Below, piece after piece: positions 1 to 7,822 of a stretch of 45,466 nt of DNA. This stretch comes from Streptomyces sp. S3(2020) (GTDB taxonomy: Bacteria; Actinomycetota; Actinomycetes; Streptomycetales; Streptomycetaceae): the NCBI RefSeq assembly GCF_013044505.1, contig NZ_JABERD010000072.1, positions 1-45,466 on the forward strand, in the 5' to 3' direction. The position numbers and the translations under genes are program-made. Below the pieces are notes generated by a model. The model made no database searches. It was not told where the DNA came from and was given only the letters and a program-made list of their open reading frames with translations. Position 1 is the first letter of the stretch; the number at the start of each line of letters is the position of its first letter.

Positions 1-56
1 GGTTTCGGTACCGGCTCCGACGCCGGTCCCCCCGGGCCCGGAGCCGGTACCGAACC
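1..56. repeat. Near-perfect long inverted repeat
   Basis: Arms at 1-18 (GGTTTCGGTACCGGCTCC) and 40-56 (GGAGCCGGTACCGAACC) are complementary apart from one extra T, with a loop of about 21 nt. The GGAGCCGG core recurs at 58-65. It may be a transcript-end hairpin or simply a by-product of repeated Pro-Glu-Pro codons in the partial upstream gene. Confidence 0.5.
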
Positions 57-82
57 CGGAGCCGGGCCCTCCGCTCAGCTGA
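2..82 (+). CDS. 3' end of an upstream gene with a Pro-rich tail (partial)
   Basis: Frame 2 is open from the window edge to a TGA at 80-82 and reads a Pro/Glu/Val-rich tail (PAPTPVPPGPEPVPNPEPGP). Such tails are common at the C-termini of secreted or membrane actinobacterial proteins. It would converge on gnd. The same DNA forms a strong hairpin, so the coding reading is uncertain. No function can be given from 26 residues. Confidence 0.35.
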   Translation, partial: VSVPAPTPVPPGPEPVPNPEPGPPLS

Positions 83-96
83 GTGGAACGAGGCTG

Positions 97-145
97 AGGG
101 GCGCGGGGAACTGCGCGATCAACCACCGGTTCCCCGCACCCGCCC
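97..145. terminator. Streptomyces-type intergenic hairpin, probable bidirectional terminator
   Basis: A perfect 9-bp stem, GCGGGGAAC (103-111) with GTTCCCCGC (129-137), sits just past the gnd stop and just after the stop of the converging partial gene. The segment beginning GGGGCGCGGGGAACTGCGCG is, from memory, a very common intergenic repeat of Streptomyces genomes. It is placed to end transcription from both sides. Confidence 0.6.
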
Positions 146-167
146 TCGTACCGAACCACCCGAGCTC

Positions 168-1607
168 TCAGGCGGACACCTCGGACCGGTCCCCACCCCA
201 CAGCGTGTGGAACGACCCCTCCCGGTCCACCCGCCGGTAGGTGTGCGCCCCGAAGAAGTCCCGCTGCCCCTGCGTCAGCGCCGCGGGCAGCCGCTCGGAC
301 CGCAGCCCGTCGTAGTACGCCAGCGCCGCCGAGAAGCCCGGCGTCGGCACCCCCTGCCGGGTCGCCGCGACGATCACCTCACGCCAGTCGTCCTGCGCCT
401 CGGCGATCTCCCGCGCGAACGTCTCGTCGGACAGCAGACTCGGCAGATCGGCCCGCGTGTCGTACGCGGCCCGGATCCGGTCCAGGAACGCGGCACGGAT
501 GATGCACCCGCCGCGCCAGATCGCCGACACCGCACCGAGGTCGATGTCCCACTCGTACTCCTCACGAGCGGCCGCGATCTCGTGGAACCCCTGCGTGTAC
601 GACACGATCTTCGAGGCGTACAGCGCCTGCTCGACGCGGTCGGCGAAGGCGGCCGCCTCGGACTCGGACAAGGGGGACGCCGTGGGCCCGGCGAGACCGC
701 GGGACGCCTCCCGCAGCTCCGCGTGCCCGGACAGCGACCGTGCGAAGACCGCCTCGGCGATGCCGGAGACCGGGACACCGAGGTCGAGGGCGATCTGCAC
801 CGTCCACCGCCCCGTGCCCTTCTGCTCCGCCTGGTCCACGACCACGTCCACGAAGGGCTTGCCGGTCGCCGCGTCCACGTGGGACAGCACCTCGGCGGTG
901 ATCTCGATCAGGTAGGAGTCCAGCCGGCCCGTGTTCCAGGTCCGGAAGATGCCCGCGATCTGCGCGGGCGAGTACCCGGCGACATCGCGGAGCAACTGGT
1001 AGGCCTCGCCGATCAGCTGCATGTCGGCGTACTCGATGCCGTTGTGCACCATCTTCACGAAGTGCCCGGCGCCGTCCGGACCGACGTGCGTCACACAGGG
1101 CGCGCCGTCGGCCGCCTTCGCGGAGATCTTCTCCAGCATGGGTCCGAGCGAGTCGTAGGACTCCCGCGGGCCGCCCGGCATGATGCTCGGTCCGTTCAGC
1201 GCGCCTTCCTCGCCACCGGAGACGCCCATGCCGACGAAGTGGATGCCCTGCTCGCGCAGTGCCTTCTCACGGCGCCGGGTGTCCGCGAAGTGCGCGTTGC
1301 CACCGTCGATGATCATGTCGCCGGGCTCCAGAAGCGGCGCGAACTCGTCGATGACCGCGTCCGTCGGACCGCCCGCCTTGACCATGATGACCAGCCGCCG
1401 CGGCCGCTCCAGCGCCGCCACGAACTCCTTGGCGGTGTCCGCCGCGATGAAGTCGCCCTCGTTCCCGAACTCCTCGACCAGGGCGTGCGTACGCGCCGCC
1501 GTCCGGTTGTGCAACGCGACCGTGTAGCCGTTGCGCGCGAAGTTCCGGGCGAGATTGCGGCCCATGACCGCGAGTCCCGTGACGCCGATCTGGGCTGTAT
1601 TGCTCAT
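168..1607 (-). CDS. gnd: 6-phosphogluconate dehydrogenase, decarboxylating
   Basis: This cytosolic enzyme oxidises 6-phosphogluconate to ribulose 5-phosphate and CO2 with NAD(P)+ in the pentose phosphate pathway. At 479 aa it has the usual full length. The N-terminal Rossmann motif reads GVTGLAVMGRNLARNFA (residues 8-24), and the catalytic segment HFVKMVHNGIEY carries the Lys and the His-Asn pair. The C-terminal helical domain with WRGGCIIRAAFL follows. An AGGAG ribosome site lies 6-10 nt upstream of the ATG. It is transcribed alone, divergent from the cell-wall hydrolase gene and ending at the hairpin at 97-145. Whether it prefers NADP or NAD cannot be told by eye. Confidence 0.97.
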   Translation of the reverse strand: MSNTAQIGVTGLAVMGRNLARNFARNGYTVALHNRTAARTHALVEEFGNEGDFIAADTAKEFVAALERPRRLVIMVKAGGPTDAVIDEFAPLLEPGDMIIDGGNAHFADTRRREKALREQGIHFVGMGVSGGEEGALNGPSIMPGGPRESYDSLGPMLEKISAKAADGAPCVTHVGPDGAGHFVKMVHNGIEYADMQLIGEAYQLLRDVAGYSPAQIAGIFRTWNTGRLDSYLIEITAEVLSHVDAATGKPFVDVVVDQAEQKGTGRWTVQIALDLGVPVSGIAEAVFARSLSGHAELREASRGLAGPTASPLSESEAAAFADRVEQALYASKIVSYTQGFHEIAAAREEYEWDIDLGAVSAIWRGGCIIRAAFLDRIRAAYDTRADLPSLLSDETFAREIAEAQDDWREVIVAATRQGVPTPGFSAALAYYDGLRSERLPAALTQGQRDFFGAHTYRRVDREGSFHTLWGGDRSEVSA

Positions 1608-1885
1608 TCGGTTGGCTCCTAGAGGATCCGGTATCGGTGGTGCCGGTCGTGCACGTCAGTATCGCCCCACCGACCATCCTGACGTGCCGCTACGGCGAGC
1701 GCACGTCCGGGGTGCCCGGCGTGACGTACGCAGATACGGACGACGGACCCCACCTGCCTCAGCCGTGGTGAAAGTGCGGCGCGTTCCTGGTCGTTCGCGG
1801 TGCAGGGCGGCCGATTGCGGTCTTGTCATGGCCTGTTCGGGGCGCTTACTTTTGGCCCTCCTGACGAATGTCGAGGGGGAGCTCC

Positions 1886-3043
1886 ATGGCCGTACGCGGC
1901 CGGCACCGCCGGTATCAGCCGAACAGGATCAACCGCGCGTCGCTCACCGTCACGGCGGGCGGTGCCGGAATGGCGATGCCGCTCATCGGCGCCGGCACGG
2001 CCCAGGCGGCCGACGTGGACACCTGGAACAAGGTCGCCGCGTGCGAGTCGACCAACAACTGGAGCATCAACACCGGCAACGGGTACTACGGCGGACTCCA
2101 GTTCGCCCAGTCCACCTGGGAGGCGTTCGGGGGCACGCGGTACGCGCCGCGGGCCGATCTCGCCACCAAGGACGAGCAGATCGCCGTCGCGGAGAAGGTG
2201 CTGGACGGACAGGGGCCGGGCGCCTGGCCGGTGTGCTCGGTCGAGGCCGGGCTGACCCTCCCCCACTCTCAACTTCGTTCGAGCGGGGGGACCCCCACCG
2301 GCGACACCCCGGACGTCCACCCGGCCGGGTCCACCAAGAGCTCCGTGGCGGACGTACAGCCGCAGACCACGCCCCAGTCCCGGGCCGGGACCGCCGAGAT
2401 GTACACCGTGGTGCACGGCGACAGCCTCTCCGGCATCGCCGAGCGGGAGGACGTCAAGGGCGGCTGGCAGCGGCTCTACGCCGCGAACCGGAAGACCGTC
2501 GGGGCCGATCCCGACCTCATCCTGCCGGGGCAGCGGCTCAGTCTGCGCGGCGAGGCGGTCACGACGACCACCCGGACGTCTCCCAAGTCGACGCCGCAGA
2601 CGTCCACTTCGGACACCGAGGAGACGAAGGAGACCGGCCGCTCCCTGGTCGCCCCGGTCGACGCCCCCACCGGAACGCCGTACCACAAGGCCGGTTCGTC
2701 CTGGTCGAAGGGCTATCACACCGGTGTCGACTTCGCCGTGCCCACCGGGACCTCCGTGAAGGCGGTCGCGGCGGGGCGGGTGGTCAGTTCCGGGTGGGCC
2801 GGTTCGTTCGGCTACCAGGTGGTGATCCGGCACGCGGACGGCCGGTACACCCAGTACGCGCATCTGTCGGCGATCTCCGTGAAGAGCGGCCAGGGCGTCG
2901 GCGCCGGACAGCGGATCGGCCGCTCCGGGTCCACGGGCAACAGCACGGGCCCGCATCTGCACTTCGAAGTGCGGACGGGGCCCGGCTTCGGCACCGACAT
3001 CGATCCGGTCGCGTATCTGCGGACGGGCGGTGTCAGGCTCTGA
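1886..3043 (+). CDS. Secreted Rpf-like transglycosylase - LysM - M23 endopeptidase
   Basis: A 385-aa exported peptidoglycan hydrolase. A signal peptide ends near AQAA (about residue 42). Residues 43-118 are a resuscitation-promoting-factor fold with catalytic Glu54 (AACESTNNW). Residues 172-221 are a LysM domain (YTVVHGDSLSGIA). Residues 253-380 are an M23/LytM metallopeptidase with the zinc motifs HTGVD (His279, Asp282) and HLHFEV (357-362). It should cut both glycan strands and peptide cross-links. I chose ATG 1886, not 1868, because GAGGGGGAG lies directly upstream of it. The Rpf-LysM linker (about residues 122-137) is encoded by an intergenic-type palindromic repeat (2256-2297). I saw no clear ydaO-type riboswitch in the 260-bp leader. 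Confidence 0.93.
   Translation: MAVRGRHRRYQPNRINRASLTVTAGGAGMAMPLIGAGTAQAADVDTWNKVAACESTNNWSINTGNGYYGGLQFAQSTWEAFGGTRYAPRADLATKDEQIAVAEKVLDGQGPGAWPVCSVEAGLTLPHSQLRSSGGTPTGDTPDVHPAGSTKSSVADVQPQTTPQSRAGTAEMYTVVHGDSLSGIAEREDVKGGWQRLYAANRKTVGADPDLILPGQRLSLRGEAVTTTTRTSPKSTPQTSTSDTEETKETGRSLVAPVDAPTGTPYHKAGSSWSKGYHTGVDFAVPTGTSVKAVAAGRVVSSGWAGSFGYQVVIRHADGRYTQYAHLSAISVKSGQGVGAGQRIGRSGSTGNSTGPHLHFEVRTGPGFGTDIDPVAYLRTGGVRL
2256..2297. repeat. Palindromic Streptomyces-type repeat inside a coding region
   Basis: The segment begins CCCTCCCCCACTCTC and ends GAGCGGGGGGACCCCCAC, giving complementary arms around CTTCGTTC. It matches, from memory, a dispersed repeat normally found between genes in Streptomyces. 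Here it stays in frame and encodes the linker between the Rpf and LysM domains. Confidence 0.65.
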
Positions 3044-3082
3044 GGTCTCTCGGGGGCGCGGTCGTGTGCGGGTCGCGTGCGG

Positions 3083-4249
3083 TCAGGATTTGACGCGTGC
3101 GCGGTGGCGGTCGAGGACCGGCATCGGGACGAACGAGGCGCCGTAGAGCGGGCCGTAGAGATAGACCGGTGAGTGGGCGTCGTTGGGGTCCTGCGGTGCG
3201 CCGTCCTGGACCGGCTCCGGCGCCGGGACCAGGACCTCCTCGCGGACCTGCTCGGGGAGGCCGACGACGAGGAGGTCCTCGGCGGCGGGCTCGGCCAGGT
3301 CGGCCAGCAGCTCCTCGGCGGTGGCGGGCTTCGGGACGCTCACCCTGGTGGTCGGGACGCTCACCTTCGCGGCGGGCTCGGGGAGCGCCGGGGCCGGCTC
3401 GGGCAGCGGCTGCGACTCGGTGCGGGTGAGGCGCTCGGTCGTCAGCAGGATCAGACCGCCCGCGGCCACCACACCGCAGCCCAGGGCGAGCACGGTGCCC
3501 GTGGTGCCGTAGCGGAAGGTCTCGCCGAACATCGTGATGCCGACGGCGGCCGCGGCCACCGGGTTCACGACCGTGAGGGTGGCCAGCGGGGCCGCGAGGC
3601 CGGCGCCGCGGTAGGAGGCCTGCGAGAGCAGTACACCGGCCGTGGCCAGGACGCCGATCACGGCCAGGGAGGGCACGTCCGCCGTCGTCACACCGCCGGT
3701 CCAGTCGACCGCGACGGTCTTGGTGAACACCGAGGACATGCCGAACGCGATGCCGGACGCGGTGGCGAGCAGGATGCTGCGCACCGCCGGGTGCCGGTGG
3801 GCCGCCCGGCCCGCGATCATCAGCGCGACGACGGCGATGCCGGTGGCCGTGGCGACCGCCACCCGCTGCGTCGTGTCCAGCGACTGCGCGTCGGACGCGC
3901 CGACCAGGGAGAGCAGACCGGCCAGACCCACGGTCGACATGATCGCGCCCCGCCAGGCCGTCGCCCCGGCCTTGCGGCGCACGAACAGCGCCGCCATGGG
4001 CAGGGCGAACACGATGGTCAGGGCGCCCAGCGGCTGCACCAGGCTCAGCGGGCCGTACGCCAGCGCCACCACGTGCAGCAGTCCGCCGAGGCCGTTCAGC
4101 GCGACCGCCGCCCACCAGCTCGCCCGCCGCAGGGGCGCGAACTGCTGCTCGGGGGAGGACACCGCGACCTGCTCCTGGACGATCGCCCCACCGGCGTACG
4201 CGACGGCGGAAACGAGCGACAGGACCACGGACAACGCGAGGGCGCTCAT
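3083..4249 (-). CDS. DMT-superfamily (EamA-like) membrane transporter
   Basis: A 388-aa integral membrane protein. About nine to ten hydrophobic helices run from residue 1 to about 280, beginning MSALALSVVLSLVSAVAYAGGAI and including paired EamA-like halves (GPLSLVQPLGALTIVFALPMA). It probably moves a small metabolite, but the substrate cannot be deduced. The last ~110 residues are a hydrophilic, Pro/Glu/Val-rich cytoplasmic tail with a duplicated KVSVP/RVSVP segment, longer than in a typical DMT carrier. GAGGAG sits 5-6 nt before the ATG. It converges with the cell-wall hydrolase gene (39-bp gap) and is monocistronic. Confidence 0.85.
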   Translation of the reverse strand: MSALALSVVLSLVSAVAYAGGAIVQEQVAVSSPEQQFAPLRRASWWAAVALNGLGGLLHVVALAYGPLSLVQPLGALTIVFALPMAALFVRRKAGATAWRGAIMSTVGLAGLLSLVGASDAQSLDTTQRVAVATATGIAVVALMIAGRAAHRHPAVRSILLATASGIAFGMSSVFTKTVAVDWTGGVTTADVPSLAVIGVLATAGVLLSQASYRGAGLAAPLATLTVVNPVAAAAVGITMFGETFRYGTTGTVLALGCGVVAAGGLILLTTERLTRTESQPLPEPAPALPEPAAKVSVPTTRVSVPKPATAEELLADLAEPAAEDLLVVGLPEQVREEVLVPAPEPVQDGAPQDPNDAHSPVYLYGPLYGASFVPMPVLDRHRARVKS

Positions 4250-4618
4250 GAGCTGCTCCTCTGCGTGAGGCAGGGGCGATGGCCCCGGCGCGGCGAACGG
4301 TCGGCTTCCATGTGCAACACGATGCCGCGAAAAGCCATTCCCGTCGTCGTACCTGAGCAGGCAATGGGTCCTACTGCCGATGGAGTACTACGGAGGGTGG
4401 GTCCTCCCCAAGGTGGGTGACACCACGCAGAGCCCTCCTGGGGGCACCCCCTAGGGGCCTTGGTACTACTGCTCTTCGTGGACCTCGACGCCGATCTCGC
4501 CGCGCTCCGCCCGCTCGGCGGCTTCTTTCTCCTACGCACGGGCGCAGCACCGCGTTCAACGCTGCCGACGCTCGCTCAGACGTACGGAGGTGAAAAGTGT
4601 GATGTTTATGGAAATTCC
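4250..4618. other. 369-bp divergent intergenic region with a palindromic element
   Basis: This separates the DMT transporter (minus) from the Fe-S protein (plus). It holds a complex G/C palindromic element at about 4403-4463, with outer arms CCAAGG (4408-4413) and CCTTGG (4458-4463) and an inner GGGGGCACCCCC. On the minus strand at 4471-4533 a codon-like stretch (EKEAAERAERGEIGVEVHEEQ, then stop) has good Streptomyces third-position bias but an in-frame stop just upstream and no start codon, so it may be a gene remnant. I saw no convincing iron box. Confidence 0.5.
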
Positions 4619-5209
4619 ATGACTTTCCGTATCCAGAAGGTCTCCTCCCTGCTGAGCGCCCCCGAACCGCGCGTCGCCGCCTCGATCGCCCACCAGGGCC
4701 TCGCGTCCCGGCTGTGGTCGGCGGCGCTCGGCTGCGCGGTCCTCTACGGCCGCGTCCCCGACCTGGACGCCCGGCTCCTGCGGTGGGACCCCGACGGCAG
4801 CGCCCCCGACGACCTGTGGCTCACCGAGGTGCGCCCGCTGCCCGGGGACGCCGCGAGCCTCGCGGGCGCCGTACTGGAGGGCCACCTCGAACCGCTCGCT
4901 CAGGCGCTGCGCACCCGGTACCGGGTGGCGCCAGGCCTGCTGCGCGGCAACGCGGCCTCCGCGCTGGCCGGCACCGCACGGCAGCTGGCGGGATGGGCGC
5001 GGGCGAACGGCCGCCCGGACGCCGTCGCCCGCACCCGCGCCCTGACCACGGAACTCCTCGCCCACCCCGGCCTCGCCGGCGCGCTCGACGCGGGCACCCT
5101 GCGGCGCCGCAGCTGCTGCCTCTACTACCGCGTGCCCGGCGGAGGTGTCTGCGGCGACTGTTGCTTCACACGACCCCCGCGCTCTTCCCCGGGCGCCGCT
5201 TCTGGGTGA
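4619..5209 (+). CDS. FhuF-like (2Fe-2S)-binding protein
   Basis: A 196-aa soluble protein whose C-terminus has the cysteine pattern Cys-Cys-x10-Cys-x2-Cys (Cys166, 167, 178, 181; SCCLYYRVPGGGVCGDC), the hallmark of FhuF-type ferric-siderophore reductases and related actinobacterial [2Fe-2S] proteins. The body (residues 15-150) is helical, as in that family. A role in reductive iron release is inferred from the family; no siderophore gene is adjacent. ATG 4619 is preferred: it overlaps, as CCATGA, the stop of a tiny ORF starting at ATG 4602 or GTG 4599, which itself follows GGAGGTG (4587-4592). The start lies in the small palindrome ATGGAAATTCCAT. Confidence 0.75.
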   Translation: MTFRIQKVSSLLSAPEPRVAASIAHQGLASRLWSAALGCAVLYGRVPDLDARLLRWDPDGSAPDDLWLTEVRPLPGDAASLAGAVLEGHLEPLAQALRTRYRVAPGLLRGNAASALAGTARQLAGWARANGRPDAVARTRALTTELLAHPGLAGALDAGTLRRRSCCLYYRVPGGGVCGDCCFTRPPRSSPGAASG

Positions 5210-5249
5210 CCATGAGGAGCAACCAGCCGTCGAGAACAGGGGGTTCCGG

Positions 5250-6404
5250 GTGCGAGTGGGACTGCTGACCCGGGAGTACCCGCCGGACGTGTACGGCGGC
5301 GCGGGCGTCCATGTCGAGTTCCTCGCCCGGGAGTTGAGCTCCCTGATCGACCTGGACGTGCACTGCTGGGGCGAGGGCCGCGCGGAGGGCGTCCTGCGCC
5401 ATCGCCCCTGGCCCGTGCTGGACACCGCCAACGACGCGCTGCGCACCTTCTCCGTGGACCTCGCGATGACCGCGGGCCTCGAAGGCCGCGAACTCGTGCA
5501 CTCGCACACCTGGTACGCCAACCTCGCCGGCCACCTCGGCAAGCTGCTGTACGGCATCCCGCATGTGATGACCGCGCACTCCCTGGAGCCGCTGCGCCCC
5601 TGGAAGGCCGAGCAACTCGGCGGCGGATACGCCCTGTCGAGCTGGGCCGAGCGCACCGCGATCGAGGCCGCCGACGCGGTGATCGCCGTCTCCGGCGCCA
5701 TGCGCGAGGACATCCTCGCCTGCTACCCGGCCCTGGACCCGGCCCGGGTGCACGTCGTGCACAACGGCATCGACACCGCCCTCTACCGGCCCGACCACGG
5801 CACCGAGGCCCTCACCCGCATCGGGATCGACCCGGACCGCCCCTTCGTGCTCTTCGTGGGCCGTATCACCCGGCAGAAGGGCGTGCCCCATCTGCTGCGC
5901 GCGGTACGGGACATCGACCCGGCCGCCCAGGTCGTGCTGTGCGCCGGAGCGCCCGACACCCCGGAGATCGACCGCGAGTTCCGCGAGCTGTTCCAGGAGC
6001 TGAGCGGCGTCCGCGAGGGCGTCCACTGGATTCCGCAGATGCTGCCGCGCCCGGATGTGATCCAACTCCTGACGCACGCCGCCGTGTTCGTCTGCCCTTC
6101 GGTGTACGAACCGCTGGGCATCGTCAACCTGGAGGCCATGGCGTGCGGAACCCCCGTGGTGGCCTCGCGGGTCGGTGGCATCCCGGAGGTCGTCGACGAC
6201 GGCAAGACCGGTGTGCTCGTTCCGGTGGACGACGATTTCGAGCCCGCGCTGGCACGCGCGTTGGACTCGGTCCTCGGTGATCCGGAGGGGGCCCGGCGGA
6301 TGGGCGAGGCCGGCCGGGAGCGGGCCGTGGGCGAGTTCGGCTGGGACGCGGTGGCGCGGCGGACGGTGCGGCTCTATGAGGAGATCCTCAAACAGGCGTA
6401 CTAG
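5250..6404 (+). CDS. glgA: GT4 glycosyltransferase, glycogen synthase / maltose-1-phosphate synthase
   Basis: A 384-aa GT-B fold enzyme using ADP-glucose. The N-terminal glycine motif is TREYPPDVYGGAGVHVEFL. The C-terminal donor site has FVGRITRQKGVPHLL and the E-x7-E motif PSVYEPLGIVNLEAMACGTP. In actinobacteria this short GT4 protein is often GlgM, which makes alpha-maltose-1-phosphate for the GlgE route, not true glycogen synthase; sequence inspection alone cannot decide. GTG 5250 is preferred because the protein then begins MRVGLLTREYPP, as family members do, with AGGGGG upstream. glgC follows 48 bp downstream on the same strand, so the two are likely cotranscribed. Confidence 0.92.
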   Translation: MRVGLLTREYPPDVYGGAGVHVEFLARELSSLIDLDVHCWGEGRAEGVLRHRPWPVLDTANDALRTFSVDLAMTAGLEGRELVHSHTWYANLAGHLGKLLYGIPHVMTAHSLEPLRPWKAEQLGGGYALSSWAERTAIEAADAVIAVSGAMREDILACYPALDPARVHVVHNGIDTALYRPDHGTEALTRIGIDPDRPFVLFVGRITRQKGVPHLLRAVRDIDPAAQVVLCAGAPDTPEIDREFRELFQELSGVREGVHWIPQMLPRPDVIQLLTHAAVFVCPSVYEPLGIVNLEAMACGTPVVASRVGGIPEVVDDGKTGVLVPVDDDFEPALARALDSVLGDPEGARRMGEAGRERAVGEFGWDAVARRTVRLYEEILKQAY

Positions 6405-6452
6405 ACCCCGGTCAAGGGCAGGCATGGGTCAACCAGGTTGAGGGGAGCGGCC

Positions 6453-7673
6453 ATGCGTCGTGGCGGACCTTCGGTGCTCGGAATCGTGCTGGCGGGCGGA
6501 GAGGGCAAACGCCTGATGCCCCTGACCGCGGACCGCGCGAAACCAGCGGTCACTTTCGGAGGAACGTATCGCCTGGTCGATTTCGTCCTCTCCAATCTCG
6601 TGAACGGCGACATCCTGCGCATCTGCGTCCTGACGCAGTACAAGTCGCACTCGCTGGACCGGCACGTCACCACGACCTGGCGGATGTCGAGCCTGCTCGG
6701 CAACTACGTCACGCCGGTCCCGGCCCAGCAGCGGCTCGGCCCGCACTGGTACCTGGGCAGCGCCGACGCCATCCTCCAGTCGCTGAACCTCGTCCACGAC
6801 GAGGAGCCCGAGTACGTCGTGGTGTTCGGCGCCGACCATGTGTACCGGATGGATCCGCGGCAGATGCTCACCCAGCACATCGAGAGCGGGGCGGGGGTGA
6901 CGGTGGCCGGCATCCGGGTGCCGCGCTCGGAGTCCTCGCAGTTCGGTGTGATCACGCCGGGGTCGGACGGGCTGACCGTGGAGCGGTTCCTGGAGAAGCC
7001 CGCCGACCCGCCCGGCCTCGCGGACGACCCGGAGTGCGTCTTCGCCTCGATGGGCAACTACATCTTCACCACCAAGGCCCTCATAGAGGCGTTGCAGCGG
7101 GACGCCGAGGACCAGGACTCGGTGCACGACATGGGCGGCTCGATCCTGCCCCAGCTCACCGACCGGGGTGAGGCACAGCTGTACGACTTCAGCCTCAACC
7201 ACGTGCCCGGTGAGACCAACCGCGACCGCGGCTACTGGCGGGACGTCGGCACGCTCGACGCGTACTACGACGCCCATATGGACCTGATCGCGGAGCGTCC
7301 CGCCTTCAACCTCTACAACCGGCAGTGGCCCATCTACACCCACTCCAACCAGCTGTCCCCGGCCCGCTTCAACGCGGGCGGCATGGCCAGCGAGTCGATC
7401 ATCAGCGCCGGCTGCCTGATCCGCGGCCAGGTCACCCGCTCCATCCTGTCGCCGGGCGTCAGGGTCGACCCGGGAGCGGTGGTCCAGGGCTCGATCCTGC
7501 ACGACAACGTCAAGATCGGGCGGGGCGCGGTGGTCCGCGGAGCCGTGCTGGACAAGAACGTCGAGGTACCGCCGGGTGCGACGATCGGGGTGAATCCGGA
7601 GCGGGACGCGGAGCTCTACACCGTCTCCAAGGGCGGTGTGATCGCCCTCGGCAAGGGCCGGCAAGTGTCCTGA
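6453..7673 (+). CDS. glgC: Glucose-1-phosphate adenylyltransferase (ADP-glucose pyrophosphorylase)
   Basis: This makes ADP-glucose from ATP and glucose 1-phosphate, the donor for the adjacent GT4 enzyme. The 406-aa protein has the nucleotide-binding LAGGEGKRLMPLTADRAKPAV near the N-terminus, the FGADHVYRMD catalytic loop, and a C-terminal left-handed beta-helix with repeats such as RSILSPGVRVDPGAVVQGSI. ATG 6453 is preferred over an in-frame TTG at 6438, because GAGGGGAG lies 5-12 nt upstream of the ATG. A GC-rich hairpin follows the gene. The pair supplies alpha-glucan storage. Confidence 0.96.
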   Translation: MRRGGPSVLGIVLAGGEGKRLMPLTADRAKPAVTFGGTYRLVDFVLSNLVNGDILRICVLTQYKSHSLDRHVTTTWRMSSLLGNYVTPVPAQQRLGPHWYLGSADAILQSLNLVHDEEPEYVVVFGADHVYRMDPRQMLTQHIESGAGVTVAGIRVPRSESSQFGVITPGSDGLTVERFLEKPADPPGLADDPECVFASMGNYIFTTKALIEALQRDAEDQDSVHDMGGSILPQLTDRGEAQLYDFSLNHVPGETNRDRGYWRDVGTLDAYYDAHMDLIAERPAFNLYNRQWPIYTHSNQLSPARFNAGGMASESIISAGCLIRGQVTRSILSPGVRVDPGAVVQGSILHDNVKIGRGAVVRGAVLDKNVEVPPGATIGVNPERDAELYTVSKGGVIALGKGRQVS

Positions 7674-7684
7674 GACACAGGGAA

Positions 7685-7712
7685 GGGCGCCCCTGTGACT
7701 GCTGGGGCGCCC
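7685..7712 (+). terminator. Hairpin terminator after glgC
   Basis: Perfect 9-bp stem GGGCGCCCC (7685-7693) and GGGGCGCCC (7704-7712) with a 10-nt loop, starting 12 nt after the glgC stop. There is no U-tract, which is usual for Streptomyces. Confidence 0.7.
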
Positions 7713-7822
7713 ATGGCTGGACTTAATCTGCTGTTAACTGTGCGTAGCTTGATCGTACTTGACCGTAATCACGTGCGGGAGGTTGACTGCTTGCTCACCC
7801 GTCGTCGACGCGAGGCAAGCCA

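Noticed and set aside
1608..1885. Possible ydaO/c-di-AMP riboswitch ahead of the Rpf gene
   Set aside because: I could not find the conserved purine-rich core motifs by eye.
4460..4618. Upstream extension of the FhuF-like protein
   Set aside because: The added residues cross the palindromic intergenic element and lack family resemblance; ATG 4619 fits better.
5145..5249. Longer GlgA start at ATG 5145
   Set aside because: It overlaps the Fe-S protein gene by 65 bp, and the GT4 fold begins only at MRVGLLTREYPP.
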